Shown here piece by piece: positions 20,694-29,004 of a stretch of DNA of 50,626 nt. Within the stretch, counting starts at the first letter, position 1. Each line of letters begins with the position of its first letter. A program made the position numbers and the translations under genes. Under the pieces are notes generated by a model. That model was given only the letters and a program-made list of their open reading frames with translations. It made no database searches and had not been told where the DNA came from. Source of the DNA: a virus; the IMG/VR virus record IMGVR_UViG_3300042938_001744, positions 1 to 50,626 of that record; one strand, 5' to 3'.

Positions 20694-23600
20694 GATTTTT
20701 ACTCAACCCTATTTCAGGTCAGTTGACCGCCGCTCCATCCAAGGAGATTATTTATTCTGACACGGCTCCCTTTGCGCCACTTGAAGGACTCCGCTGGGCA
20801 GACACAACTACCCTTCGCGAGTATATTTTTACTGACGGGTATTGGATCGAAGTCGGCGTTGGATTTGTTGGACCTATCGGGCCTACTGGCTTGACTGGGG
20901 CCACGGGAACCGCTGCAACCCTTGCAGTGGGTACAACGACAACTGGGGCGGCGGGCACTTCTGCGGATGTTTCAAACTCGGGCACTTCTTCTGCTGCCAC
21001 TTTAAACTTCACCATTCCTAAAGGGGTGGATGGGATAAACGGAGCGGTTGGGCCGATTGGAGATAGCGCGTACCAATCTGCGGTTAAGGGGGGCTATGCT
21101 TTTTCTGAGGCAGCATGGGTTGCCTCCTTGAAGGGGGTTACGGGAGACGCTGCAACCGTTGCAGTGGGTACGACGACGACTGGGGCGGCTGGGACTTCTG
21201 CGGCTGTTTCAAACTCGGGCACTACGTCAGCAGCCGTTTTCAATTTCACTGTCCCCAAAGGAGACGTAGGCGCGACTGGAACGGCTGCGACGGTCGCAGT
21301 GGGTACAACGACGACTGGAGTTGCTGGGACTTCTGCGACGGTTTCAAACTCGGGTACTACGTCAGCCGCCGTTTTAAATTTCACTATCCCTAAAGGTGAT
21401 ACAGGTGCCGATGGCACTAGCGTCGTCATTAAAGGGTCCGTTGCAACTTCAGCCTCTCTTCCCACTATTATACCCATGCAACCCCCGCCGACAATTGGGG
21501 ACGTATGGATCGCGAGCGATACTGGTTTTGGATGGGCGTGGAGTGGAAGCACTTGGTCGAATGTTGGTAAGATTCAAGGGCCCGCCTGTACTGTTGCAGT
21601 GGGTACCACTACAACTGGAGTTGCTGGCACTTCTGCCTCCGTCTCAAACTCAGGAACTTCTTCTGCCGCCGTTTTCAATTTCACTATTCCAAAAGGGGAC
21701 GCTGGCGTTGCTGGACCCCAAGGCATAAAAGGGGATACGGGGCTGACCGGAATACAGGGGCCCGCTGGCCCCGCACCTAGTGGAACGGGCGCGGTCGTTG
21801 TATCCAATGGAGTTTTACAAACTCCAATCGTTGTTGCTACCGCAAATACGTCTAGCACAATAGTTCAGAGGGACGCATCAGGAAATTTCTCAGCGGGGAC
21901 TATTACTGCGAACTTAGCTGGAAACGTAACGGGGAATGTGACTGGGACAACTAGCGGAAACGCGGGTAGCGCAACCAAGTTAGCCACTGCACGCAACATC
22001 AATGTCTCTGGGGACGTGACTGGAACGGCTCAGGCATTCGACGGTTCTGCAAATATCACCATCCCAACGGCGATTACGGCGGACTCGATTGTCAATGCCG
22101 ACATTAACTCAGCCGCAGCTATCGCGGACACTAAACTAGCGACCATAGCGACAGCAGGGAAAGTATCAAACTCCGCTACCACTGCTACGACTGCGAATAC
22201 CGCAAACACAATCGTCGCTCGAGACAATAGCGGCAATTTCTCAGCAGGGACTATTATGGCAAATTTAACTGGTAGTGTCAGTGGAAATGCCGCCAATGTT
22301 ACTGGTATCGTCGCTATCGCCAACGGAGGAACTGGATCGAATTCCGCCGCCGCTGCTTTGATTGCTCTAGGGGCTGCCGCAACTTCGCACCAGCACGGAG
22401 CAGGCGACATCACCAGTGGAACTCTGGCTAACGCTCAACTCCCTGCAAGATTGCAAGCGGCTTCGCAGACCATCACCGATTGGAACAATGCTGTTGAGAA
22501 TGGGTGGTATCAAGGAAGCCAAGCAGCAAACGCTCCCGAAGGGGTGCTTGATTGGTGGCTTGGGTATGTGGAGACCCATTATGCCCGTTGGGTGACTCAA
22601 ACGGTTCACCGTTTCACCGTAGACGCCCCGACAAATACTCAGATTTGGAGGAGGAGTTCTGCTGATGCAGGTGCTACGGTATTTAGTCCGTGGTATAAAT
22701 TGCAGCTATCCCAAGGCGAGCAAGACGCTCGTTATGCGGCTACCTCGCATACGCACGACGACCGCTATTACACCGAGGCGGAGACGACTACTCTGTTGTC
22801 AGGAAAGGCAGCAACTTCGCACACGCACGACGACCGCTACTACACCGAGGCGGAGACGACTACTCTGTTGTCAGGAAAGGCAGCAACTTCGCACACGCAC
22901 GACGACCGCTACTACACCGAGACGGAGACGAATTCTCTGTTGTCAGGAAAGGCAGCAACTTCGCATACGCACGCCTACTCGCAAATCACTGACAGCCCTT
23001 ACAAAGACGGAGTGACTGTGGCTACGACCGGAGCGCTTGCGGCGTATGGTTCTCAAAAAGATGCCCCTTTACTTTTAACGGGGGACGTTCAAGCCGCTAC
23101 TTACACCCCCATTCCAATAATTGATGGCGTTACTGTGACGGTCGGGATGCGAATCCTTGTTAAAAATCAAGGTCTAGGAAATGTCAACGATCCTTTCTAC
23201 GACTACCCTGAAGAGAACGGTATTTACGTTGTTACGAGACTCGGTACAGCTACTACAGGCTGGCTGCTAACTCGTGCTGCCGACGCAGATTCAAATTCCG
23301 AACTTGCTGGAGCCTCTGTGAGCGTCGATAGGGGAACTGCCAACGGGGGGAAGTTGTTTAAAACTTCTTTCAATTCGACTAACACGGTTGGAACAACCGC
23401 TTGCAGATGGCCGCAAATTGTGACAAGTGATTTTAGCGAGCTATTCCCAGCAGGAGCAATTATGCCCTTTGCTAGGAATAAGGTTCCTGCTGGTTGGTTG
23501 GCGGCAAACGGATCATTAGTCGATCGCACTGTGTATGCCAATCTATTCGCACAAATCGGTGAGGTTTATGGGGCTGGAAATGGGTATGGCACTTTTGGTT

Positions 23601-23914
23601 TACCTGACCTAAGAGCGTTTTTTGTGCGCGGGGCGGGAACAAATGGTGACGGGACTGCCTCTGGAGCTTTTGGTGCAGATCAAACTGACGCCATCCAAAA
23701 CATTATAGGGAAAATAAATTTGAGCACAAATGCAGGATTTAATGTGACTATGTCAGGTGCATTTTACTCAACCGAGGGATCCACATCCACCCAAGTTCGT
23801 TTTGGTAGTGGAGATGCTGAAGGAGATTATACTTTTGACGCCAGTAGGGTTGTACGAACTGCTACTGAAACTAGACCCCGCAATATTGCAATGCTTTACT
23901 GTATTAAATATTAA
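20690..23914 (+). CDS. Large tail fibre with tail-collar domain
   Basis: 1074 aa, the largest complete gene in the window. It starts with a 70-residue attachment domain. Five repeats of the type TVAVGTTTTGAAGTSAAVSN ... FNFTIPKGD follow, with short collagen pieces, then a Thr/Ala/Asn-rich shaft (GNVTGNVTG). Three exact 24-residue repeats (AATSHTHDDRYYTEAETTTL LSGK) come next, and a C-terminal phage tail-collar domain (GAIMPFARNKVPAGWLAANG ... FGLPDLRAFFVRG) ending in ARPRN-like ETRPRNIAMLYCIKY. Collar domains sit at the tip of receptor-binding fibres. The following gene is a fibre chaperone. Confidence 0.88.
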   Translation: MRFLLNPISGQLTAAPSKEIIYSDTAPFAPLEGLRWADTTTLREYIFTDGYWIEVGVGFVGPIGPTGLTGATGTAATLAVGTTTTGAAGTSADVSNSGTSSAATLNFTIPKGVDGINGAVGPIGDSAYQSAVKGGYAFSEAAWVASLKGVTGDAATVAVGTTTTGAAGTSAAVSNSGTTSAAVFNFTVPKGDVGATGTAATVAVGTTTTGVAGTSATVSNSGTTSAAVLNFTIPKGDTGADGTSVVIKGSVATSASLPTIIPMQPPPTIGDVWIASDTGFGWAWSGSTWSNVGKIQGPACTVAVGTTTTGVAGTSASVSNSGTSSAAVFNFTIPKGDAGVAGPQGIKGDTGLTGIQGPAGPAPSGTGAVVVSNGVLQTPIVVATANTSSTIVQRDASGNFSAGTITANLAGNVTGNVTGTTSGNAGSATKLATARNINVSGDVTGTAQAFDGSANITIPTAITADSIVNADINSAAAIADTKLATIATAGKVSNSATTATTANTANTIVARDNSGNFSAGTIMANLTGSVSGNAANVTGIVAIANGGTGSNSAAAALIALGAAATSHQHGAGDITSGTLANAQLPARLQAASQTITDWNNAVENGWYQGSQAANAPEGVLDWWLGYVETHYARWVTQTVHRFTVDAPTNTQIWRRSSADAGATVFSPWYKLQLSQGEQDARYAATSHTHDDRYYTEAETTTLLSGKAATSHTHDDRYYTEAETTTLLSGKAATSHTHDDRYYTETETNSLLSGKAATSHTHAYSQITDSPYKDGVTVATTGALAAYGSQKDAPLLLTGDVQAATYTPIPIIDGVTVTVGMRILVKNQGLGNVNDPFYDYPEENGIYVVTRLGTATTGWLLTRAADADSNSELAGASVSVDRGTANGGKLFKTSFNSTNTVGTTACRWPQIVTSDFSELFPAGAIMPFARNKVPAGWLAANGSLVDRTVYANLFAQIGEVYGAGNGYGTFGLPDLRAFFVRGAGTNGDGTASGAFGADQTDAIQNIIGKINLSTNAGFNVTMSGAFYSTEGSTSTQVRFGSGDAEGDYTFDASRVVRTATETRPRNIAMLYCIKY
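22736..22951 (+). repeat. Three 72-bp tandem repeats in the collar fibre
   Basis: Units at 22736, 22808 and 22880 encode AATSHTHDDRYYTEAETTTL plus LSGK; a fourth partial unit follows. Nearly identical in DNA, so a likely site of unit gain or loss that would change shaft length. Confidence 0.85.
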
Positions 23915-23916
23915 CT

Positions 23917-24318
23917 ATGAAAAACGCATACGCATTTCATCCCGAGACCCGAGTTTTTATTGGTATCGAGCCCTCTCAAGAGTCTCCTTTGCAGCCAGGG
24001 GTTTTTCTGTTGCCCGCAGGATCGACTTTTGAGGAGCCACCACATGCTGAAGGCAAGCAAGCGGTTTGGAGTGGGGAGTCTTGGGCGTTGCAAGACTACC
24101 CCTCGCCCCCTGAACCCGAGCCTAAAGCTCCTTTGACTTGGGCGACAGTTCGAGACCGACGAAACTCTTTGCTTTTTATCAGCGATTGGACCCAACTTGC
24201 CGATGCCCCTCTGAGTTCTGAACAAAAGACCGAGTGGTTAATCTATCGGCAGGCGTTGCGCGATGTGCCCCTTAACTTCAACTCACCCGAAGAAGTTGTC
24301 TGGCCTGAGCAACCTTAA
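23917..24318 (+). CDS. Tail fibre assembly chaperone-like protein
   Basis: 133 aa. N-terminal half is a small beta domain ([20 protein letters not shown]). The C-terminal half has the signature of phage fibre-assembly proteins: [20 protein letters not shown], then [14 protein letters not shown] and [10 protein letters not shown]. Such proteins help fibres trimerise and often remain bound to the tip. It lies immediately after the collar fibre, its likely client. Confidence 0.8.
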   Translation: MKNAYAFHPETRVFIGIEPSQESPLQPGVFLLPAGSTFEEPPHAEGKQAVWSGESWALQDYPSPPEPEPKAPLTWATVRDRRNSLLFISDWTQLADAPLSSEQKTEWLIYRQALRDVPLNFNSPEEVVWPEQP

Positions 24319-24323
24319 TACTT

Positions 24324-24668
24324 ATGATCGACTTTCCAAATAGCCCTAGCGTCAACGATATTTTCACCGTCAATGGCCGAGTTTGGACGTGGACAGGGTC
24401 TGTATGGGCGGTAGTTGTCTCGTCAGCTCCTCCTGGACCCGCTGGCCCTACGGGACCCGTTGGACCCGCTGGACCCGCTGGCCCACAAGGCCCGCAAGGA
24501 AATTTAGGTTCTGATGGACCCGCTGGCCCTGCTGGCCCTGCTGGCTCTACTGGAGCCCCTGGCCCTCAAGGCCCTGTCGGCCCCGCCCCTAGTGGGACTG
24601 GCTTTGTGAGTGTCGCAAGCGGGGTACTCGAAACTCCGTCCAACATTTTAGATTGCGGAAACTACTAA
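24324..24668 (+). CDS. Short collagen-like protein
   Basis: 114 aa. A 35-residue N-terminal domain ([24 protein letters not shown]) typical of phage fibre starts, a collagen segment of about 17 triplets ([16 protein letters not shown]...), and a short tail ([20 protein letters not shown]). The tail resembles the piece after the collagen part of the large fibre (PAPSGTGAVVVSNGVLQTP), showing that modules move between these genes. Confidence 0.75.
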   Translation: MIDFPNSPSVNDIFTVNGRVWTWTGSVWAVVVSSAPPGPAGPTGPVGPAGPAGPQGPQGNLGSDGPAGPAGPAGSTGAPGPQGPVGPAPSGTGFVSVASGVLETPSNILDCGNY

Positions 24669-24709
24669 TCTACCCCCATAACATAAACAACAACAACAAA
24701 ATATAAAAT

Positions 24710-25327
24710 ATGGCAACACCTATTATTCAAATCAAACGGGGTTCTGGTAATCCCCCATCGCTGGCTCTCGGTGAGTTGGCATTCGACACAACTGGAAAAT
24801 CGCTCATCGTCGGAACGGCTTCTGGCCTTCTCGCCGTGGGCGGCGAACTCGTATTCGCAAAAAAGACCTACGCTGACGCTGCCGTCCTCGTAGAGACAAA
24901 CCGTGCAACGGCTGCTGAAGGCGTCCTCACGACGGATTTGGCTTCGGAAGTGACCAACAGAACTTCTGCTGACGCCGCCCTCGGCGTTCGTATTGATAAC
25001 ATCCTTACCAATACAACCGCAGGGTCCCTCGATTCCCTCACGGAAATCGTATCGGCATTCCAAGCGGCTGATAGCACCCTCAATGGAGCGATCACTACCC
25101 TCTCCAGCGCAGCGAGCACTGGCCTGACAAATGAAGTAAACCGCGCAACGGCTGCTGAAGGTGTCCTCACGACAAACCTGGCGAATGAAGTGACCCGTGC
25201 AACGGCTGCTGAAGGTGTCCTCACGACCGATTTGGCTTCGGAAGTGACCCGTGCGACTGGCGCTGAAGGTGCCTTGAGCACACGCGTTGCGGCCCTCGAA
25301 GGGTCGGTTGACGGCGGCACTTACTAA
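24710..25327 (+). CDS. Coiled-coil fibre protein with repeat module
   Basis: 205 aa. Begins IIQIKRGSGNPPSLALGELA FDTTGKSLIVGT, a widely used N-terminal fibre domain. The rest consists of repeated RATAAEGVLTTDLASEVT units (four close copies) predicted to form a coiled coil. The leader is very A-rich (CAACAACAACAAAATATAAA before the ATG) without Shine-Dalgarno, like that of the capsid gene, suggesting high expression by a non-canonical start mechanism. Confidence 0.7.
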   Translation: MATPIIQIKRGSGNPPSLALGELAFDTTGKSLIVGTASGLLAVGGELVFAKKTYADAAVLVETNRATAAEGVLTTDLASEVTNRTSADAALGVRIDNILTNTTAGSLDSLTEIVSAFQAADSTLNGAITTLSSAASTGLTNEVNRATAAEGVLTTNLANEVTRATAAEGVLTTDLASEVTRATGAEGALSTRVAALEGSVDGGTY

Positions 25328-25335
25328 GTGTAAGG

Positions 25336-25345
25336 TGTAATAACC
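25336..25345 (+). promoter_or_regulatory. TGTAATAACC motif
   Basis: Exact TGTAATAACC in the 80-bp gap after the coiled-coil fibre gene, 62 bp before the next ATG. Followed by a strong hairpin. Confidence 0.5.
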
Positions 25346-25364
25346 ACATATCCCCAACCCAAGT

Positions 25365-25392
25365 CCTCTAGGGGGATCAAAACCCCTAGGGG
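25365..25392 (+). terminator. CTAGGGG/CCCCTAG hairpin in a gene leader
   Basis: CTAGGGG (25368-25374) pairs with CCCCTAG (25383-25389), extended by three more pairs including one G-T. No T-run follows, so it is an untypical terminator or a leader hairpin that protects or regulates the downstream mRNA. Confidence 0.45.
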
Positions 25393-25407
25393 CAACCCCA
25401 TTCTATA

Positions 25408-25983
25408 ATGGACACAAAAATTATACCTAAAAAGTCGGTTCTCTTGGGCGCTGTGCCCCCTAGCGGATCACTCGGTCTTGGCGAGATCGCCATCAATCAC
25501 GCAGACAAAAAACTTTACGCCAAGCATCCCAATGGGACAGTACAGGAGATCGGCGGCACTGTGGTTCACTCCCACGACGAGCTTTATTCCGCCGACTTGT
25601 CTAAGCGTATTGAGCTACAAAACGACGGCACGCTTGTTTCAACTGGAGCGACGACCAAAACTTTCACTCTCCCTAGCGCGTCGGGTACGATTGCTACGCT
25701 GTCCGACATTTCTGGAAGCGTATCTGGAGTCACTTCCGTCAACACCCGCACGGGCGCGGTGACGCTCACGAAATCCGATGTCGCGCTTGATAATGTGGAC
25801 AATACGTCAGATGCTACCAAGCCGATTTCTACGGCTACGCAGACTGCTCTGAATGCCAAAGTCGGCTCGGTCACTACAGGCATTGCTCCCGCAACGCCGA
25901 TCACGAACATGATGCAAATTACTTTGGCAGGGTATAATGCGATAACCCCTGCGGCGAACACGCTTTACATAATTGTCGGATGA
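25408..25983 (+). CDS. Fibre protein with standard N-terminal domain
   Basis: 191 aa. Residues 8-50 (KSVLLGAVPPSGSLGLGEIA INHADKKLYAKHPNGTVQEI G) form a common phage fibre start. The middle contains SVNTRTGAVTLTKSDVALDN VDNTSD, a motif seen in many phage tail fibres. The end (LAGYNAITPAANTLYIIVG) is a beta segment that runs by ATGA overlap into the PATR-repeat gene, so the two may form one fibre. Confidence 0.75.
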   Translation: MDTKIIPKKSVLLGAVPPSGSLGLGEIAINHADKKLYAKHPNGTVQEIGGTVVHSHDELYSADLSKRIELQNDGTLVSTGATTKTFTLPSASGTIATLSDISGSVSGVTSVNTRTGAVTLTKSDVALDNVDNTSDATKPISTATQTALNAKVGSVTTGIAPATPITNMMQITLAGYNAITPAANTLYIIVG

Positions 25984-26843
25984 TTTTAACAAATTCCAGC
26001 GCGGCGAAGGTTGGCAATAGTAATGTTACGGCAATAGCATCTGCAACTGCGACTCTTCGTCAGATTATGTGCTTTGCGGCGACGACGATTTCCTCCGCGA
26101 TTACAGGCACAACTGGGCTTGTTAAGAATGGGGTTGGTCAATTAACTCTATCTGGAGTCTGCAACTATACTGGGGCGACTCAAATCAACGCTGGCTCCCT
26201 TGCGATCACAAACTCTTCGACACTTAATGGGGTTATTAGCGGAGCGGGATCGCTGACAAAAAGTGGTTCATTTGCTGTAACTATTGGAGGCAACAATACC
26301 TACACGGGAGGCACTACATTTTCGTTGGGAACGATAACATATGCGTCTGGAAATGCTTTTGGAACTGGGCTTTTTACCGCGCAAACCGCGACACAAATTA
26401 TCACACCAAACAATGTAACTTTGCCAAATAATTTTTTGGTAAATGCTGGAGCTACTTTGCAATATCGCACCACAGGCGCACCCACGATAACAGTGACGGG
26501 CAATATTGCAGGGAGCGGAAACATAAACAAAACGGGCAATGGATACTTAGATTTAACTGCGTCAACGCTGAGTTACACGGGATCAACGACCCTTCAAGGT
26601 GGGTTCATTCGAGCTAGAAAAACTACTGGAGCGTCAACGGCAACCGCAACATTCCAATCTGCCCCGGGACTTTCGTTGGTTGTTTCGTTTAATGTTTCCC
26701 CGCCATCTGGCACAACAACCTTCCGATTTTTCGCAGGAACGACGACGCAAACTTATGCGTCAGTTACTTTGGTGGGGCTTCCATCTGGCTCAACCGCAAC
26801 TTATACCTCCGCAACCTCAACCCTTTCAGTTACAGTCCCATGA
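25980..26843 (+). CDS. PATR-repeat (autotransporter-type beta-helix) fibre protein
   Basis: 287 aa. Contains passenger-associated repeats: GLVKNGVGQLTLSGVCNYTG ATQINAGSLAI, then GSLTKSGSFAVTIGGNNTYTGGT and NINKTGNGYLDLTASTLSYT GSTTLQGGFIRA. This G.L.K.G.G.L.L.....Y.G.T....G.L pattern is the autotransporter-associated beta strand, which forms beta helices. Such repeats belong to secreted bacterial proteins and are abundant in Verrucomicrobiota. No autotransporter barrel or signal peptide is present. In this position it is likely a host-derived binding domain used as a fibre. Confidence 0.7.
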   Translation: MILTNSSAAKVGNSNVTAIASATATLRQIMCFAATTISSAITGTTGLVKNGVGQLTLSGVCNYTGATQINAGSLAITNSSTLNGVISGAGSLTKSGSFAVTIGGNNTYTGGTTFSLGTITYASGNAFGTGLFTAQTATQIITPNNVTLPNNFLVNAGATLQYRTTGAPTITVTGNIAGSGNINKTGNGYLDLTASTLSYTGSTTLQGGFIRARKTTGASTATATFQSAPGLSLVVSFNVSPPSGTTTFRFFAGTTTQTYASVTLVGLPSGSTATYTSATSTLSVTVP

Positions 26844-27055
26844 TCTCACCTAGCGAAAACGGTTGGTCGTTTGACGATTCAAACTCGTGGAAACTCGTCC
26901 ATGATGGAACCAATATTATATTTTTTGAGCAAACAAACAAATCAATCTCTACACAGAGTATTTTATTTACAGGGACTCAAGAAGAATGTGAGGCGGAAAT
27001 TGCACAACTAGGGTTGAAACATCCGCACGAAATTGAGGAGTCAGAGGAGCCATGA
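26840..27055 (+). CDS. Small fibre-associated protein
   Basis: 71 aa, with a beta-rich N-terminal half (GWSFDDSNSWKLVHDGTNII FFEQ) and an acidic helical end (EECEAEIAQLGLKHPHEIEE). ATGA overlaps on both sides. Size and position suggest a fibre chaperone or linker; no family recognised. Confidence 0.6.
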   Translation: MISPSENGWSFDDSNSWKLVHDGTNIIFFEQTNKSISTQSILFTGTQEECEAEIAQLGLKHPHEIEESEEP

Positions 27056-28287
27056 AGCAGCAGTTCACAGGCCCCATCTCGCTCGATGTAGCAGCTAGAA
27101 CGGTTACGCTGCACGGCATAGCCCTGCCTGCTGAACGCGTTCTTCTTGCGGTCAACTCTACGGTTGGTTTTATCTACCATATCCATGAGCATGAGCCAGC
27201 GAATATCAGCACCGTGGCGGATGCTACGGGTGGGATTCTATCTGCGGTAGGCTACGATGCCATAGGATCATTTAACGGCAATCTCAATATCTACCAAGGT
27301 GGGATTGACAAAGGCGGCATCGTTCACATAAGCGGCGGTGTAATAACCATTGTCAACGAGGGTAGTGGTTACACAGCAGGGTTCGCTAATACGGTTGGAG
27401 GGACAAGGCTTGTCATAGCCATCGACCCTTCTTTCAGCACGGTAATCCATTTTGCGGCTTACAAAGACTGCGACACGCACCAAAATACTGATGCGGTCTC
27501 TGTTTTTTATGAGGACGGCGTTGACTTAGGGAAGCTCATTAAGGACGAGAGTGACGAGACTCAGGCGCTCCTTCAGGCTGAGTTTGATGAAACTCAAGTT
27601 CAACTCACCGCTTTCCAAGCGGAGGTCAAAGCGGAGAACGACGAGACGCAGACTCTCCTTCAGGCTGTGTTCGACCAGACGCAGACGCAACTAACCCCTT
27701 TCCAAGCGGAGGTCAAAGCGGAGAACGACGAGACGCAGACACTCCTCCAGACGGAGTTTGACCAGACGCAGACGCAGCTCACCGCTTTCCAAGCGGAGGT
27801 CAAAGCGGAGAACGACGAGACGCAGACACTCCTCCAGACGGAGTTTGACGACACTCGCGCTCAACTAACCGCTTTCCAAGCGGAGGTCAAAGCGGATAAC
27901 GACGAGACGCAGACCCTCCTCCAGACGGAGTTTGACGACACTCGCACTCAACTAACCGCTTTCCAAGCGGAAGTCAAAGCGGAGAATGACGAGACGCAGA
28001 CCCTCCTCCAGACGGAGTTTGATGCGACTCAAGTCCAACTCACCGCTTTCCAAGCGGAGGTCAAGTTAGAGAGTAACGAGACGCAGACCCTACTAGGCGC
28101 GAGGCTTCCAGTTCCAGACCCTAATGCAGGCTCTCCAGTCTTAAACATCCCCAACTCTAGTTACGTCATATTAAATTCAGGCCCACATGGACCTACTACA
28201 ATCAGACACACTTCGGACGGAGTTTCGACTTTGATTCAACTTTCTTACAACTCGGGGGGAGATTTAACACTTATTGAGCCGGTATGA
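27052..28287 (+). CDS. Coiled-coil repeat fibre protein, copy 2
   Basis: 411 aa, paralogue of the gene at 19614: same start (QQFTGPISLDVAARTVTLHG), same YKDCDTHQNTDAVSVFYEDG block, six 29-residue repeats plus a partial one, and a related C-terminal domain (GPHGPTTIRHTSDGV). It differs by an insertion of about 50 residues in the head (residues 60-110; GGVITIVNEGSGYTAG). The two copies bracket the fibre cluster and probably form two alternative or paired fibres. Runs by ATGA overlap into the lysis cassette. Confidence 0.75.
   Translation: MKQQFTGPISLDVAARTVTLHGIALPAERVLLAVNSTVGFIYHIHEHEPANISTVADATGGILSAVGYDAIGSFNGNLNIYQGGIDKGGIVHISGGVITIVNEGSGYTAGFANTVGGTRLVIAIDPSFSTVIHFAAYKDCDTHQNTDAVSVFYEDGVDLGKLIKDESDETQALLQAEFDETQVQLTAFQAEVKAENDETQTLLQAVFDQTQTQLTPFQAEVKAENDETQTLLQTEFDQTQTQLTAFQAEVKAENDETQTLLQTEFDDTRAQLTAFQAEVKADNDETQTLLQTEFDDTRTQLTAFQAEVKAENDETQTLLQTEFDATQVQLTAFQAEVKLESNETQTLLGARLPVPDPNAGSPVLNIPNSSYVILNSGPHGPTTIRHTSDGVSTLIQLSYNSGGDLTLIEPV
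27547..28068 (+). repeat. Six 87-bp in-frame tandem repeats, second locus
   Basis: Units encode (E/D)(N/S)DETQTLLQTEFD... and match those at 19944-20465. In this copy GCGGAGAACGACGAGACGCA is shared by most units, while copy 1 uses GAGAGTGACGAGACGCAGAC, so each array has homogenised within itself. Confidence 0.85.
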
Positions 28288-28550
28288 TTGATAACCTGAA
28301 CAAAACCCTCGATGTCGGCTTGAAGGTGGCAACACCAGTCGGCGTAGTGGTCATGCTTTTTATGCAGTCGCAGTTTGTAACGCGGGGTGAGTTTGCAAAC
28401 TCCAGCGAGCGAGTTGATGCCCGCCTGAGCAAAATCGAAACCGTTCTCGTTCGCATGGAGGCGGGAGCCGAAGCCGATAAAAGACATGACGTTTTGTTGG
28501 CTGATCACGAAACGCGCATACGCAATATTGAAAGAGTAACCCCGAAATGA
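28284..28550 (+). CDS. Probable inner-membrane spanin
   Basis: 88 aa. A transmembrane helix near the N-terminus (residues 13-31, LKVATPVGVVVMLFMQSQF) is followed by a periplasmic coiled coil (SSERVDARLSKIETVLVRME). It overlaps by ATGA a gene for a small proline-containing lipoprotein. This pairing and order are those of i-spanin/o-spanin systems, which fuse inner and outer membranes at the end of lysis. An alternative is a haemolysin-XhlA-like holin partner. Confidence 0.65.
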   Translation: MIDNLNKTLDVGLKVATPVGVVVMLFMQSQFVTRGEFANSSERVDARLSKIETVLVRMEAGAEADKRHDVLLADHETRIRNIERVTPK

Positions 28551-28747
28551 AAACTAAATTACTGCTACTCTCTATTTTATTAGTAACTGGGTGCGTCTCG
28601 GTACCGATCCCCCCCGCTGGAGACCATGTTGGCGAGCTGGGCTACGTCAAAATTTCTCTCAAATTTCAGTATCTCCCCACAGAACCACCAAACCTCGATT
28701 GGTTTAACCCAATAGTACCACAACCTAAATTGTATAAGGACAAATAA
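28547..28747 (+). CDS. Probable outer-membrane lipoprotein spanin
   Basis: 66 aa. Signal peptide with lipobox LLVTGC (Cys16). The mature part is about 50 residues, rich in proline (VSVPIPPAG, LPTEPPNLDW, VPQPK) like o-spanins. It follows the membrane/coiled-coil gene by ATGA overlap. The role in disrupting the outer membrane implies a Gram-negative host envelope. Confidence 0.65.
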   Translation: MKTKLLLLSILLVTGCVSVPIPPAGDHVGELGYVKISLKFQYLPTEPPNLDWFNPIVPQPKLYKDK

Positions 28748-28748
28748 T

Positions 28749-28919
28749 ATGATCGCATTAAACTACATACTCGCTCGACTCGCTGAAGCCTCAACTTGGA
28801 GAGGGCTTGCGTTCGTTCTCTCCGCAGCAGGCGTGACACTCGTTCCAGAGCAGGCAAATTCTATTGCGGCTGCTGGGATGGCAGTAGTCGGCGCAATAAA
28901 CGTATTTCGCAAAGGGTAA
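28749..28919 (+). CDS. Small holin-like membrane protein
   Basis: 56 aa: MIALNYILARLAEASTWRGL AFVLSAAGVTLV, then PEQANSIAAAGMAVVGAINVF RKG. Two hydrophobic segments (residues 19-32 and 39-53) are separated by a short polar turn containing PEQ. The ..STWRG......AG......E......G pattern occurs in small phage holins. Positioned between spanins and endolysin, it should permeabilise the inner membrane. The start lies two bases after the spanin stop. Confidence 0.7.
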   Translation: MIALNYILARLAEASTWRGLAFVLSAAGVTLVPEQANSIAAAGMAVVGAINVFRKG

Positions 28920-28920
28920 T

Positions 28921-29004
28921 ATGGAAGCGAAGCACATAGCGTTATCGCTGATTGTGTTGTCGTTCGTGTTCCTTGGAATTGGAATTTTCTTTATTTTAAA
29001 ATGA
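28921..29004 (+). CDS. 27-aa single-pass membrane micropeptide in the lysis cassette
   Basis: MEAKHIALSLIVLSFVFLGI followed by GIFFILK: charged N-terminus, one long hydrophobic helix, terminal Lys. It fills the space between holin (two-base gap) and endolysin (ATGA overlap) exactly, which argues for a real gene. It may be a second holin, an antiholin or a lysis modulator. Confidence 0.6.
   Translation: MEAKHIALSLIVLSFVFLGIGIFFILK

Noticed and set aside
27337-27348. Exact GGTGTAATAACC inside the second coiled-coil fibre gene
   Set aside because: It lies in the middle of a coding sequence and encodes part of a common GGVITIV protein motif, so it is probably chance. It was not counted as a regulatory site.
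16085-28287. Possible diversity-generating retroelement acting on the fibre genes
   Set aside because: No reverse transcriptase and no template/variable repeat pair with adenine-specific changes were seen. The repeats present are in-frame structural repeats.
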